Part shown: positions 11,015 through 21,035 of the stretch, piece by piece
Layout: every line of letters starts with the position of its first letter
Position numbering within the stretch: position 1 is the first letter of the stretch
Translations under genes and position numbers: made by a program
Source: Closterium sp. NIES-65
Lineage: Eukaryota > Streptophyta > Zygnematophyceae > Desmidiales > Closteriaceae
NCBI GenBank assembly: GCA_948144175.1
Contig: CANXME010002071.1
Location: 310,001 to 374,000 of the forward strand
Direction of reading: 5' to 3'
Length of the DNA: 64,000 nt
The notes under the pieces: generated by a model
What the model saw: only the letters and a program-made list of their open reading frames with translations
The model's database searches: none
Told to the model about the DNA's origin: nothing

Positions 11015-14000
11015 ATGGCTGCCGCCGGCCATTTGGGCCATGGGTCCTCCGCCGCGTGGAAACGCGCCGTGCTTCTCGCCGTCTGCGTCACCGGCATCTG
11101 GGCGGCGTACCTCACGCAAGGCGTCGTGCAGGAGAATCTGTAATTGTCCTCTATCAACTTGAAACTCCTTAGCCGTTTGATGTTGACAGACGACTGATTC
11201 TGGTAGTTTCTAGCCGCTCGACTCTTCAGGACGGCTGATTCTGAAAGTTTTTAGCCGTTCGATATTGCAGAATTGCACAATGACCGCTGATCCCGTGGTT
11301 TCGTCACGGATTGCTGCTATCACCATCGAGATTCCCGAGAATTCGTCGTTACCGCCGTTTGCGAAGAAGACAGTAATTTCGCATAGCGGGTTTCAGCACG
11401 AGACCAATTGCGCATTGCGACCCAAAGCCCAGTCAATTTCGAGAGTGATGTGTTCATTCCGAGGCTTACTCAATCCAATCATGAGTATTTCTTGGTTCAT
11501 TCCTTCAAGAATAAGTAAAGAATTAGCTTTTCCGCGGATCTCTGTTCGCAATTCGCAACGTCTCCTTCCTTCCCTCTCACTCCCTCACTCACTCCATGCA
11601 GCTCCACGAAGCGGTTCGCGCCGGACAACAGGCGGTTCGAGCACCTGGCGTTCCTCAACCTCGCGCAGAGCCTCGTCTGCTCCGTCGTCGCCTTCCTCAG
11701 TGCGTACCCACCTCCCTCTTCTTCCTAATCAACGTCCTTTTCTGCTCGCCTCTCACTCGCCTCTCACTAGCCTCTCACTCGTTTCTCACTAGCCTCTCAC
11801 TCGTTTCTCACTAGCTTCTCACTCGTTTCTCACTCGCCGCTCACTCGCCTCTCACTCGCCTCTCACTCGCCTCTCACTCGCCTCTCACTCTCCTCTCACT
11901 CTCCTCTCACTCTCCTCTCACTCTCCTCTCACTTTCCTCTCACTTTCCTCTCACTCGCCTCTCAATCCCCTCTTCACCCCTCTCCCTCGTTAACCCCATC
12001 AGTGCTCAACATTCTGGGCACCAACATGACAGTACAGCCACCGCTGCTGTCCTACTGGCTGCCGGGGGTCACCAACACCATCGGCCCGGCGTGCGGCCTC
12101 ATTGCCCTTAAATACATCTCCTACCCTGCCCAGGTGCGCCACGTCACCCTGTCCACAGTGTAGCGTTTACCATTCCCGGGTGTGCTGCTACCATCCCCTG
12201 ACCCCTGCTTTGCCTCATTTCGCACAAATACATCTCCTATACATCTCATTCTGCTTTCCCCTGCGCGACTATATTGAGTCAATAAAAAAATACGTGTCCT
12301 ACCCCCCTTGTGCCGCTCCCACACCTGTTCTGCTCCCACCCTTGTGCCCCGTGTATAGATTTCCCTTTCTTGATTCACTCACTGCGTTCTTCCTGTAACT
12401 CTTTTTGCAACCCTCTATCATCCCGTTCCTCAGGTCCTGGCCAAGTCATCCAAGATGATTCCAGGTATGATCCAACCCCCCACACCACCTTGTAAGCTGA
12501 GACAGCTTTTTAGGCGCCTAAAGAAACGCAATCATCTCTTGTATCAGGTCCTGGCCAAGTCATCCAAGATGATTCCTGGTAGGTGCCCACCACTTTGTGG
12601 GTGTTTTCTGCATATTCATGTATTACTATGTGCGTATATGTGTATGTATGGTACCTTATGTGTACATGTATATGCGTGGTCATATGATATCGCGACATGC
12701 GTTCCTTTCTGATTCAATTGATCCAAATGTTCTGCCGATGAAGACACAAGTCGGCAATTCAAGGCATACGTGTCAATGCAAGTTGCAAGGCCATGTCCTG
12801 TTGACTCGCAATCCTTGTCATGTCACGCCCAGTGCTGCCGGGAGGTGCATTACCTACAGAATGCGTTGCTGCCTCCCTTTCTCCCGGCGTATATCTGAGT
12901 CTCCTCTCCTCCTGCTGATCCTTTTTAAGCTCGTCCCCACTCAACTGCACACCTACCTTTGCCCCCATACCCGCCCACTCCAATGCACTCTCCCACACAC
13001 TCCCAGTGATGCTAGCAGGCGCCATCATGTACGGGGTGCGCTACACCATTCCAGAGTACATCTGCACTCTGCTTGTCGCCGGGGGAGTTTCCATGTTCGC
13101 CCTCTTTAAGGTGGGTTGTTTCCATAGATTGACTTGGTCCAGGTGCATGACTTGGTCCAAGTGAGCGACATGGTCCAAGTGCGCGAATTGGTCCGGGTGC
13201 GCGACTTGGTCCGGGTGCGCGTCTTGGTCCGGGTGCGCGACTTGGTCCGGGTGCGCGACTTGGTCTGGGTGCGCGACTTGGTCCGGGAGCGCGACTTGGT
13301 CCGGGTGCGCGACTTGGTCCGGGTGCGCGACTTGGTCTGGGTGAGCGACTCGGTCCAAGCGAGCGACTCGGTCCAAGCGAGCGACTCGGTCCAAGCGAAC
13401 GACTTGGTCCAAGCGAGCGACTCGGTCCAAGCGAGCGACTCGGTCCAAGCGAGCGACTTGGTCCAAGCGAGCGACTTGGTCCAAGCGAACGACTTGGTCC
13501 AAGCGAGCGACTCGGTCCAAGCGAGCGACTCGGTCCAAGCGAGCGACTCGGTCCAAGCGAGCGACTCGGTCCAAGCGAGCGACTCGGTCCAAGCGAGCGA
13601 CTTGGTCCAAGCGAGCGACTTGGTCTACACCCGCTTCTTGCTTCCTCTTCTGTCCCAACTCAATTCTCTTCGCACTCCCCTCCCTACTCCACTCTCCCCA
13701 CAGAGCTCCAGCAAGGCGATGAGCAAGCTCGCCAGTCCCAATGCACGCTTGGGTCACACCCTCTGCTTCCTCAACCTTCACTTTATCCCCCTTCCCTGCT
13801 CTGCCTTTCCTCTTCCCTGCCTCTCATGCCTCTCCCACAGAGCTCCAGCAAGGCGATGAGCAAGCTCGCCAGTCCCAACGCACCTCTGGGCTACACCCTC
13901 CGCTTCCCCACCTTCCCTTTGTATATCTTCGCTGCCCTGCTTCCCCACTCCACCCCCCCTCCCTGACACACTCCTCCCTCCCTCATCTCCCACAGAGCTC

Positions 14001-15844
14001 CAGCAAGGCGATGAGCAAGCTCGCTAGCCCCAACGCACCTCTGGGCTACACGCTCTGCTTCCTCAACCTTGGGCTGGACGGATTCACCAACGCCACTCAG
14101 GATTCCATCACTGCCAAGTGAGTTGATTCTTGAAGCTATGCTACCTGAGGCTACTTACGAGCCCCAATGCTACTAGATCATTTGCTTCCTCAACCTGGGG
14201 CTGGATGGGTTTACCAATGCCACTCAGGACTCCATCACCGCCAAGTGAGTTGATTCTTGAAGCTATGTTACCTGAGGCTACTTACGAGCCCCAATGCTAC
14301 TAGATCCTTTGCTTCCTCAACCTGGGGCTGGATGGGTTTACCAATGCCACTCAGGACTCCATCACCGCCAAGTGAGTTGATTCTTGAAGCTATGTTACCT
14401 GAGGCTACTTACGAGCACCAATGCTACTAGATCCTTTGCTTCCTCAACCTGGGGCTGGATGGGTTTACCAATGCCACTCAGGACTCCATCACCGCCAAGT
14501 GAGTTGATTCTTGAAGCTATGTTACCTGAGGCTACTTACGAGCCCCAATGCTACTAGATCCTTTGCTTCCTCAACCTGGGGCTGGATGGGTTTACTAATG
14601 CCACTCAGGACTCCATCATTGCCAAGTGAGTTGATTCTTGAAGCTATGTTACCTGAGGCTTCTTACGAGCCCCAATGCTACTAGATCCTTTGCTTCCTCA
14701 ACCTGGGGCTGGATGGGTTTACCAATGCCACTCAGGACTCCATCACCGCCAAGTGAGTTGATTCTTGAAGCTATGTTACCTGAGGCTACTGACGAGCCCC
14801 AACGCTACTAGATCCTTTGCTTCCTCAACCTGGGGCTGGATGGGTTCACCAACGCCACTCAGGACTCCATCACCGCCAAGTGAGTTGATTCTTGATGCCC
14901 GAGGCTACTTCTGAGTGAACTCAAAAGTCACGAGCCCCAATGCTACTACTACACCCTCTGCTTCTTCAACCTGAAGCTGCCTGAGTTGGAGACATCTCAT
15001 GACTGGGAAAGCATGTCCGAGCCTCAATTCCCTCGTGCTTCGATCACCTTATACTGCACCACACGCCCCTGTTGCCCCAAACCCCTTTCCAGGTATCCAA
15101 TCACAGCCACATACCATCTGATGCTGGGCATGAACATATGGGGCGCACTCTACATGGCAATCTACATGTTTGCCTGGCCGGGCGGCGGCGGCGGCATGGC
15201 AGCCATCGACTTTTGCCGCACGCACCCCGAAGCTGCCTGAGTTGGAGACATCTCATGACTGGGAATGCATGCGTGGCTGAGCCTCAATTCCTTTGTCCTC
15301 CAGTCACCTTATACCGCACCGCACATCCTTTATGCCCCAACCACCATCCAGGTACCCCTTCACGGCCACATACCATCTGATGCTGGGCATGAACATATGG
15401 GGCACTCTGTACATGGCTCTCTACATGTTCGCATGGCCGGGCGGCGGCGGCATGGCAGCCATCGACTTTTGCCGCACTCACCCCGAAGCTGCCGTGGACG
15501 TGTTCCTCTTCTGCCTCTGCGGCGCCGTCGGGCAGAACTTTATTTTTCTGACCATCAACAAGTTTGGCGCGCTGGTCAACACGACCATCACCACGACTCG
15601 GAAATTCATGAGTATTTTGATCTCGGCCGTGTGGAATGGAAATCCGCTTACAGGGCAGCAGTGGGCGGGTGTGGGGATGGTCTTTGCCGGGTTGAGCTAT
15701 CAGATTTATCTCAAGTGGCGGAAATCCAAGGGTAAGAAGAAGCGGGCGGGATCGGATTTGGGAGCGGCGGCGGCGCGAAAGGAGGTGGCTGGTGAGGAGA
15801 AAGAGGCGCTGATGGGAAACGGCGAGAGGAAGAAGAGTAGGTAG
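11015..15844 (+). CDS. ER nucleotide-sugar transporter, SLC35B1/UTR3 type
   Basis: A multi-pass membrane protein of the SLC35B group, related to Arabidopsis UTR1/UTR3, which exchange UDP-glucose/UDP-galactose (or ATP/ADP) across the ER membrane. Exons are 11015-11139, 11602-11699, 12003-12133, one of two 31-nt exons (12434-12464 or 12548-12578), 13007-13110, 13996-14117 and 15352-15844: 1104 nt, 367 aa. Diagnostic blocks are TQGVVQENLSTKRF, FEHLAFLNLAQS, ALKYISYPAQVLAKSSKMIPVML, SKLASPNAPLGY, DGFTNATQDSITAK, GAVGQNFIFLTINKFGALVNTTITTTRKF and GLSYQIYLKW. The C-terminus, lys-rich and ending KKSR, fits a KKXX ER-retrieval signal. It is about 35 residues longer than Arabidopsis UTR3, all at the C-terminal tail. 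The introns hold the heaviest exon-copy load after BMS1: exon 6 starts at 13702 and 13840, a 127-bp array of the exon 6 end, and a duplicate exon 7 start at 15092-15237 that would stop early. Confidence 0.94.
11750..11965 (+). repeat. 11-bp minisatellite in transporter intron 2
   Basis: Roughly twenty imperfect units of the type ctcactcgcct fill most of this intron, with variants such as actagcct and actttcct. No coding signal. Confidence 0.85.
12434..12578 (+). repeat. Duplicated 31-nt exon of the transporter (two equal alternatives)
   Basis: Two copies (12434-12464 and 12548-12578) of an exon encoding VLAKSSKMIP each keep an AG acceptor and a GT donor, and the same length. Each alone keeps the frame into the next exon. 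Both together add 62 nt and break it. A palindrome, TTTAGGCGCCTAAA (12509-12522), lies between them. Confidence 0.85.
13131..13616 (+). repeat. 18-bp minisatellite (27 units) in transporter intron 5
   Basis: Twenty-seven 18-bp units start 21 nt after the exon 5 donor. The left half is mostly gcgacttggtccgggt, the right half gcgactcggtccaagcga. Because 18 is a multiple of three, long open frames appear on both strands. They are low-complexity shadows, not genes. Confidence 0.93.
14118..14879 (+). repeat. 127-bp tandem array, six units, made from the transporter exon 6 end
   Basis: The motif gtgagttgattcttga recurs at 14118, 14245, 14372, 14499, 14626, 14753 and 14880, an exact 127-bp spacing. 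Each unit holds the donor and intron start of exon 6, then ctactag and a copy of the exon end encoding CFLNLGLDGFTNATQDSITAK. So every unit offers a possible acceptor and a donor around a 68-nt exon-like piece. Units are nearly identical, so the expansion is young. Confidence 0.95.
14907..14928. repeat. Short palindrome (22 bp, one mismatch) after the 127-bp array
   Basis: The arms are ACTTCTGAGT and ACTCAAAAGT around GA. It is flanked on both sides by copies of gagccccaa[ct]gctact, the intron segment of the neighbouring array. Confidence 0.7.
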
Positions 15845-16114
15845 GTGATGTATTTGAGGGGCTCTTTGGCTTCATGATGGAGAGAACGAGAGTCATTTAA
15901 CATACGGTAAATGATCTGCAATAACAAGAAGAGAGTCACTTGACTATACTGCAGCTTTATGTAACTGGCATGTGTCCGTTCACCTGTGGTTGAATACTTA
16001 TGATCATCATTATACACTACATATACACCACTGCCAACTGGCTCAAAAGAAGCAGGCAGGGATTCATAGAAGGCTGAACTTGAGGAATGATACTGGTAGG
16101 CACTTGCTCGACAA

Positions 16115-17553
16115 TCAGGATTGCGAGAGCAGAAGCAGCTGGGGTGCCTGAAACAGAGTGACGTCATCCAGAATCCCCCTCAGGGCCTCCATTGCTGCTT
16201 TCAGTCGCACGTTACACCTCTTGATTTGCTGTTGTGGAAGGGGAGAGCGATTTGGGATTTCATACGATGCAGGAGGTGCACAGAGGGGAACAGCAGAGGG
16301 GGGTGTGTGAGTGCCATTGTCTGATATCCCCCTCAGGGCCTCCATTGCTGCTCTCAGTCGCATGTTACACCTCTTGATTTGCTGTTGTGGAAGGGGAGAG
16401 TGGTTCAAAGTCTCGTGAAGCACGAGCAAAGTGGGGAAGAGAAGAGGGGTTGGTGAGTGACTGAGACACATGTTACCCCCCTCAGAGCCTCCGTTGCTGC
16501 TCTCAGCCGCGCGTTACACCTCTGTATTTGCAGTTTTGTGGGAGGGGAGAGAGTGGGAGAGGGGAGAGGAGAAAATGTACAGGAAAGGTAGCATCGTACA
16601 TGGTCCATCACCCATCGCCCATCATCCTTCACTCATCATCCATCACGCATCACTCATCAACCATCCCGCACCACCCACCATCAATTCCCCATCACCCACC
16701 ACCCACCATCCACCACTACGTTTAGCTGCCTCTTCAGATGCCCTCACACACGTCCCTTAAGGTTCTTCTGCTAATTTGATTAATTTTATTTGCTTAATTC
16801 TCAGTCAACTCCTCAGTGTTATGTCAGTGAACGCACCTTTCTCAGGGTCGCTGCTCGTGCAGTCAACTCCTCTACTGACGGCGACTCGTGTGCTGCAAGC
16901 GCCTCAGGTGCCGCTTCAGGAGCTTCTTCAGGTGCTGCGTGGTCATGTGCAGCATCAGGTGCAGAAAGCCCTGGGTCAGGGCCCTGTTGAGTTCCTTCCC
17001 AGTCGTTCCCTGGCCGGCCGGCCTGCTTTGTCCCTTTCTCCATCTCTTCCTGCAGCCGCAGAAGCAGGGACCGGAGCTCTGACGAGATGTTCTTATAGCG
17101 AAGGTGAGCCATTTCAATGGCGGCTGCTGCCGCATCCGGCGGCAATCCCGAGGTCCGCCGCTGCTGCTGCTCTTGCTGATGCAGCTGCTGCTCAGAGCTT
17201 GCACTGCCAGCGCCTGCTGTTTCGGAAGAAGCTTCCCAGAAGGCGCCGTTGCACATGACGAGGTTCAGCGTGGACAGCACGCCTTCCGCGGCTTCGACCA
17301 ATCGCTGTGTCCCTTCCTCCCCGCGCCGCGTCAGCGACACGACCAGGTCTTCTTCGCTGCTGCGGCTCGGGCTCTCGCGCTCCGGACATCCTGTATCTGC
17401 CGCGTCGTCCGCCTCCTGTGGCTCTCGTTGCTCGCGCGCCGTCGCTGTTTGCGGAGACGACAAATCGTCCGCGTTTGGTGCCGCGGGATCTGGTGGACAC
17501 ATCGCCGTTGCATTGCGGGTCGAGTCGGCGTCTATGTCCATAGCGTCTGCCAT
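16115..17553 (-). CDS. MED30: Mediator complex subunit 30
   Basis: A subunit of Mediator, the nuclear coactivator bridging transcription factors and RNA polymerase II. Exon 1 is 17553-16837 (239 codons from MADAMDID) and exon 2 is 16228-16115: 276 aa. The plant MED30 core is recognisable. GTQRLVEAAEGVLSTLNLVMCNGAFWE corresponds to the first helix, AIEMAHLRYKNISSELRSLL to the central helix and SVEELTARAATLRK to the next. The last exon, QIKRCNVRLKAAMEALRGILDDVTLFQ, aligns without gaps to the plant C-terminal helix. The N-terminal 70 residues are acidic and disordered, and a Gln-rich stretch (QQLHQQEQQQRR) follows the first helix. The intron contains two more copies of the last-exon start (near 16328-16388 and 16479-16534). 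The distal copy was chosen because it alone continues into the conserved end. The assignment rests on motif order, so confidence is good but not absolute. Confidence 0.82.
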
Positions 17554-18531
17554 GATTTGTGTTCAGAGTAACAAAAGAGAGCACTCAGTAAGAGTCACTC
17601 GATTGTAGTAATTGTCTCGCTGGCACAGACTGAACTGAATATTAGGGCGGGGTCAGCGTGTTCGTTTACAGTTTCAGTACAGTTCATTTTGAGCTCATTC
17701 TGAGCGGTTCCTCTTGTTTCGTCACGGTTTAGAATGGTTCAAATGTATAACCGCTCTACCAGCTGGAATTGATACGAAACACACCGCACATGCATCAAGG
17801 CACCAAATGTGGATCCTTTTGCCTGCTAGGCAAATGACCCACCCACGTTTCTGAAATATGTAGCGAAAACTTTCGCTTCGCCAAAGCAAAAGTAGTGGGG
17901 AAGCCCTTCCGCCCGAGTCCTGTAACCTAGTTTCGCTCCCAATGTGGTCATTCGCGCAACCCTCGTGTTCACCTACGGAAATGCAATGTGCGATTTGCAT
18001 TTTGCAAATCTCCAGCATCCGTCGCAAACCTTTCAATCCCCCAACTTCCTCCCCCCTTCTTCGGGGCTCCCTCCCTCCAATCTGCCTTCGTCCCCGCCGT
18101 CACTTGAAGCATGCCCATACCTCCCTTTCCACGAAGGTAAACAGCCAGTGATCCTGTATCAGCCGCAAATGCGTTCCATTTACAAGAAGCTAAACGCCAT
18201 TACAATGGAGAACCAGCAACAATGGAGAAGGAACTAGCACAGCTTCAGTGCTTCAGTGCTTGCTGGGACTAGCTACCAGGAGCCACCCTGACTTTATTGT
18301 ACAACACAATTCAGGGCGTCCCAAGGAACTGGTGCAAGGCAAACGAAAGAAGAAAAGTAAGGAAATCGAAAGCTAACACAAAACGAAAGGAGAGGTCCGG
18401 ACGAAAGTTCTTGAGAGTGGTTGTGCGCAAGGAGAGGTGGCAGCCGATGTCGCAAAGCTTGAGGGCTGGCCACAATGATCGCTTCCCCGTGCAATCACAG
18501 CTCCGATATAATCAAAGCCCCTAAATTATTA
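17554..18531. other. Intergenic: MED30 promoter and citrate synthase 3' region
   Basis: Both flanking genes are on the minus strand, so this interval holds the MED30 promoter and leader (left) and the citrate synthase 3' end (right). A perfect inverted repeat, GATTTGC-ATTTT-GCAAATC, lies at 17992-18010 and contains an octamer-like ATTTGCAT. No gene is seen. Confidence 0.5.
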
Positions 18532-20019
18532 TTACAGCCTTGAGGCAGTCTCTACTAATTCCACCATCTCCGACAGGTCGCGAGCCTTCGCCGCCTCGTG
18601 AGCTTTCGCCGCTTCGCCGTGCTCCTCCAGCCACTTGATCGTCACGCTCTTGGGGCGCTCGATCGGCAATCCCAAGGCGCGGTCCCAAATCAGCTGCGAC
18701 AGCACGCCCATCGCGCGGGACACACCGAACAGCACCGTATAGAAGTTCGACTCGTTAAGCCCGTAATGCGCGAGTAAAATTCCACTGTGCGCGTCGACGT
18801 TAGGCCACGGGTTCCTGACTTTCCCCGTCTGCGTCAGCACACCCGGAACGACATCGAACAGGTCAGAAACCAGATGGAACATGGGATCATCGGGCAGATG
18901 CTTTTTTGCGAACTCCCTCTGCGAAATGTATCGCGGATCGGTAACCCGTAGCACCGCGTGTCCGAAACCGGGCACCACTTTCCCCGCCTTGAGCGTCTTC
19001 CAAACGAACCCCTCCAGCTGCTCCTTCGTCGGGGTTTCGCCGAGCTCTTCGCGAACCTCGTGAAGCCAATTCAGCACTTCCTGATTGGCCAGCCCGTGCA
19101 GCGGGCCCGCCAGACCATTCAGCCCCGCAGCATACGCCAGGTACGGATCGGAAAGAGCCGTGCCGACGAGATGCGTGGTGTGCGCGCTGACATTCCCGCC
19201 CTCATGATCCGCGTGAATCGTCAAATAAAGGCGCATGAGCTCGTAAAACCCAGGGTCGTCGAATCCAAGCATGTGCGCAAAATTCGCGGCGTAATCGAGG
19301 GTGGGGTCAGCCGGTATCATACGCCCATCCTTGAACACTCGGCGGTAGATAAACGCCGCGATCACCGGTATCCCCGCTATAAGGTTCATCGCGTCCTCGT
19401 ACACGGACTCCCAGTAACGAGTCTTGTGCACGGAGCCGGAAGAATAAGCCTTAGCAAACTCGCTGGTGGACTGAAGAGCCGTTACACCAATAGACAGCTG
19501 CGACATTGGGTGGAGATGCTTCGGGAGGGAACGAAGCACCGTGAACACGTGATCTGGCACATTCGCCGCGCGCAGCCTCAGCTCCTCCGTGATAGACGCC
19601 GCCTGAAGCGACGTCGGAACCTCCCCCGTGATGAGGAGCCATAAGAGCGCCTCGGGAAGCGGCTCGCCGCCGGGTATCGCGGAGGGGAGGAGGTGCTGGC
19701 AGTCGGGGATAGACAGGCCGCGGTATTTAATTCCAAGATCTGCGTCGAGGATGGAAGGCTCCCAGATTAGGCCTTTAATTCCGCGCATTCCGCCAAGCGC
19801 CATGTCGATGGTCGTTTCGCCGAGCGACACGGAGCCATAATTGGTCTTTAAGTTGCGTACGCGGTCGCGTTGGTCCGGTATGAGGTCTTCTAAGCGGCAC
19901 CGAAGTTCGGAGAGCGGGCGCACGGAGTGGTCGAATCGCTTGGAGAAGGGCGAACTCGATCGCTGGTTCTTGTTGTCGTGGGATGAAGCAAACAGACTGT
20001 ACACGCGGGCTACGGCCAT
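18532..20019 (-). CDS. Citrate synthase, mitochondrial-type, with C-terminal SRL
   Basis: Condenses oxaloacetate and acetyl-CoA to citrate. A single uninterrupted 495-codon frame starts at the first ATG (20019). Catalytic blocks are [13 protein letters not shown] (first active-site His), [21 protein letters not shown] (second His) and [10 protein letters not shown] (Asp). [20 protein letters not shown] and [14 protein letters not shown] close the fold. The sequence is of the eukaryotic mitochondrial type ([27 protein letters not shown]), not the bacterial-like type that land plants use in peroxisomes. The N-terminus [23 protein letters not shown] could be a short mitochondrial presequence and shows no PTS2. 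Beyond the usual end the chain runs about 25 residues further and stops at SRL, a canonical peroxisomal PTS1. The absence of introns contrasts with its neighbours and may mean retroposition, though no poly-A tail is visible. Confidence 0.96.
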   Translation of the reverse strand: MAVARVYSLFASSHDNKNQRSSSPFSKRFDHSVRPLSELRCRLEDLIPDQRDRVRNLKTNYGSVSLGETTIDMALGGMRGIKGLIWEPSILDADLGIKYRGLSIPDCQHLLPSAIPGGEPLPEALLWLLITGEVPTSLQAASITEELRLRAANVPDHVFTVLRSLPKHLHPMSQLSIGVTALQSTSEFAKAYSSGSVHKTRYWESVYEDAMNLIAGIPVIAAFIYRRVFKDGRMIPADPTLDYAANFAHMLGFDDPGFYELMRLYLTIHADHEGGNVSAHTTHLVGTALSDPYLAYAAGLNGLAGPLHGLANQEVLNWLHEVREELGETPTKEQLEGFVWKTLKAGKVVPGFGHAVLRVTDPRYISQREFAKKHLPDDPMFHLVSDLFDVVPGVLTQTGKVRNPWPNVDAHSGILLAHYGLNESNFYTVLFGVSRAMGVLSQLIWDRALGLPIERPKSVTIKWLEEHGEAAKAHEAAKARDLSEMVELVETASRL

Positions 20020-21035
20020 AGACTGGCCGCCGACGGTCAAATTAAGCCTTGGTATAGAAGCAAAGAAATTCCCTCAACTATGTGGCTTGCGCGTTTGAAA
20101 GAGAGAGCGAGAAGCAGTAAGGAAAATGCGCTACTTGAGAAAAGCGCCGGCAATGTACAGCTGAGATAGTGGTTGTTTGAGGGAGTGAGCTTGGTAGTAG
20201 TGAGGTTTCTGGAACGCGTTCCAGCGCCTTTTATCCTTAGACCCTGAAGAGCAAGGCGCTGCGTGTTTTCGGTGGCGATGGAAATTTGAGGATGCGAGTC
20301 GTTCGTTCACTCACAGACGGCCTCCCCCAGCTTCCTGCCCCGGCGAAATCGCACCTGGCTTCGCTGCGTTGCCTCCGCGAAAATGCGCTGTCGTCGAAAC
20401 GCGTCCCACCTGTCCGCATTTGTCTTCCATCTTGCTTTCGCTGACGCGAGCGGCAATCACGGGCGGAACTGCACCCAGCCTTGCTTCGTAAGCTCGCCGC
20501 AACTGAGGAAGAGTCGCCAATACAAAACAGCCAGCTGAGCGTCACGTGGAGGAAATAACGATAACCAGCTATGGTCAGCAGGGTAACCAGGATACGTGGC
20601 AAGATTAGCTGCACTCAACGAAGGTGAGCGAATAGCACAAGCTGGATGTGACACATCCCCAGAAGTGCGGCGAATCGCGGCCGTTCAGGAAAATTCCGAG
20701 CCAGCAGAGCCAAGCACTCATATGCCAAACCAGCGGAGGGAGCCAGCGCAACAGAGAGGCGGAAAGAACCCACCCAACGCAGCTGATGAAGAAATCGCTC
20801 ATCCTCGTTACTTACCACACACTAGAACATATTGTGCAGTCGATGGTGTTTGACCTATGATAATCAGCATCATCGTTCAAATCCTTTAATTGTTAAGTGC
20901 TGCATTTGCATAGTAGGTTGATTGACGATTTGAATCAGCAAATTAAGATAGAAACAAAATTTCCCACACAAACATATCAAAGTTCGAACACAGCGACCTT
21001 AACCTAATAAGGTCAATGCTGGCCTTACAAACACG
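20020..21035. other. Intergenic: citrate synthase promoter and BMS1 3' region
   Basis: The left 500 bp upstream of the citrate synthase ATG should hold its promoter and leader, and the right part the BMS1 3' UTR. Only short, unconvincing open frames are present. No repeat or RNA gene was recognised. Confidence 0.45.

Noticed and set aside
13134-13859. Open frames of about 240 aa on both strands (Val/Gln/Asp repeats)
   Set aside because: Produced by the 18-bp intronic minisatellite, whose period is a multiple of three.
20237-20860. Possible small genes between citrate synthase and BMS1
   Set aside because: Frames of 65-125 codons on both strands show no family resemblance, and the codons look random.
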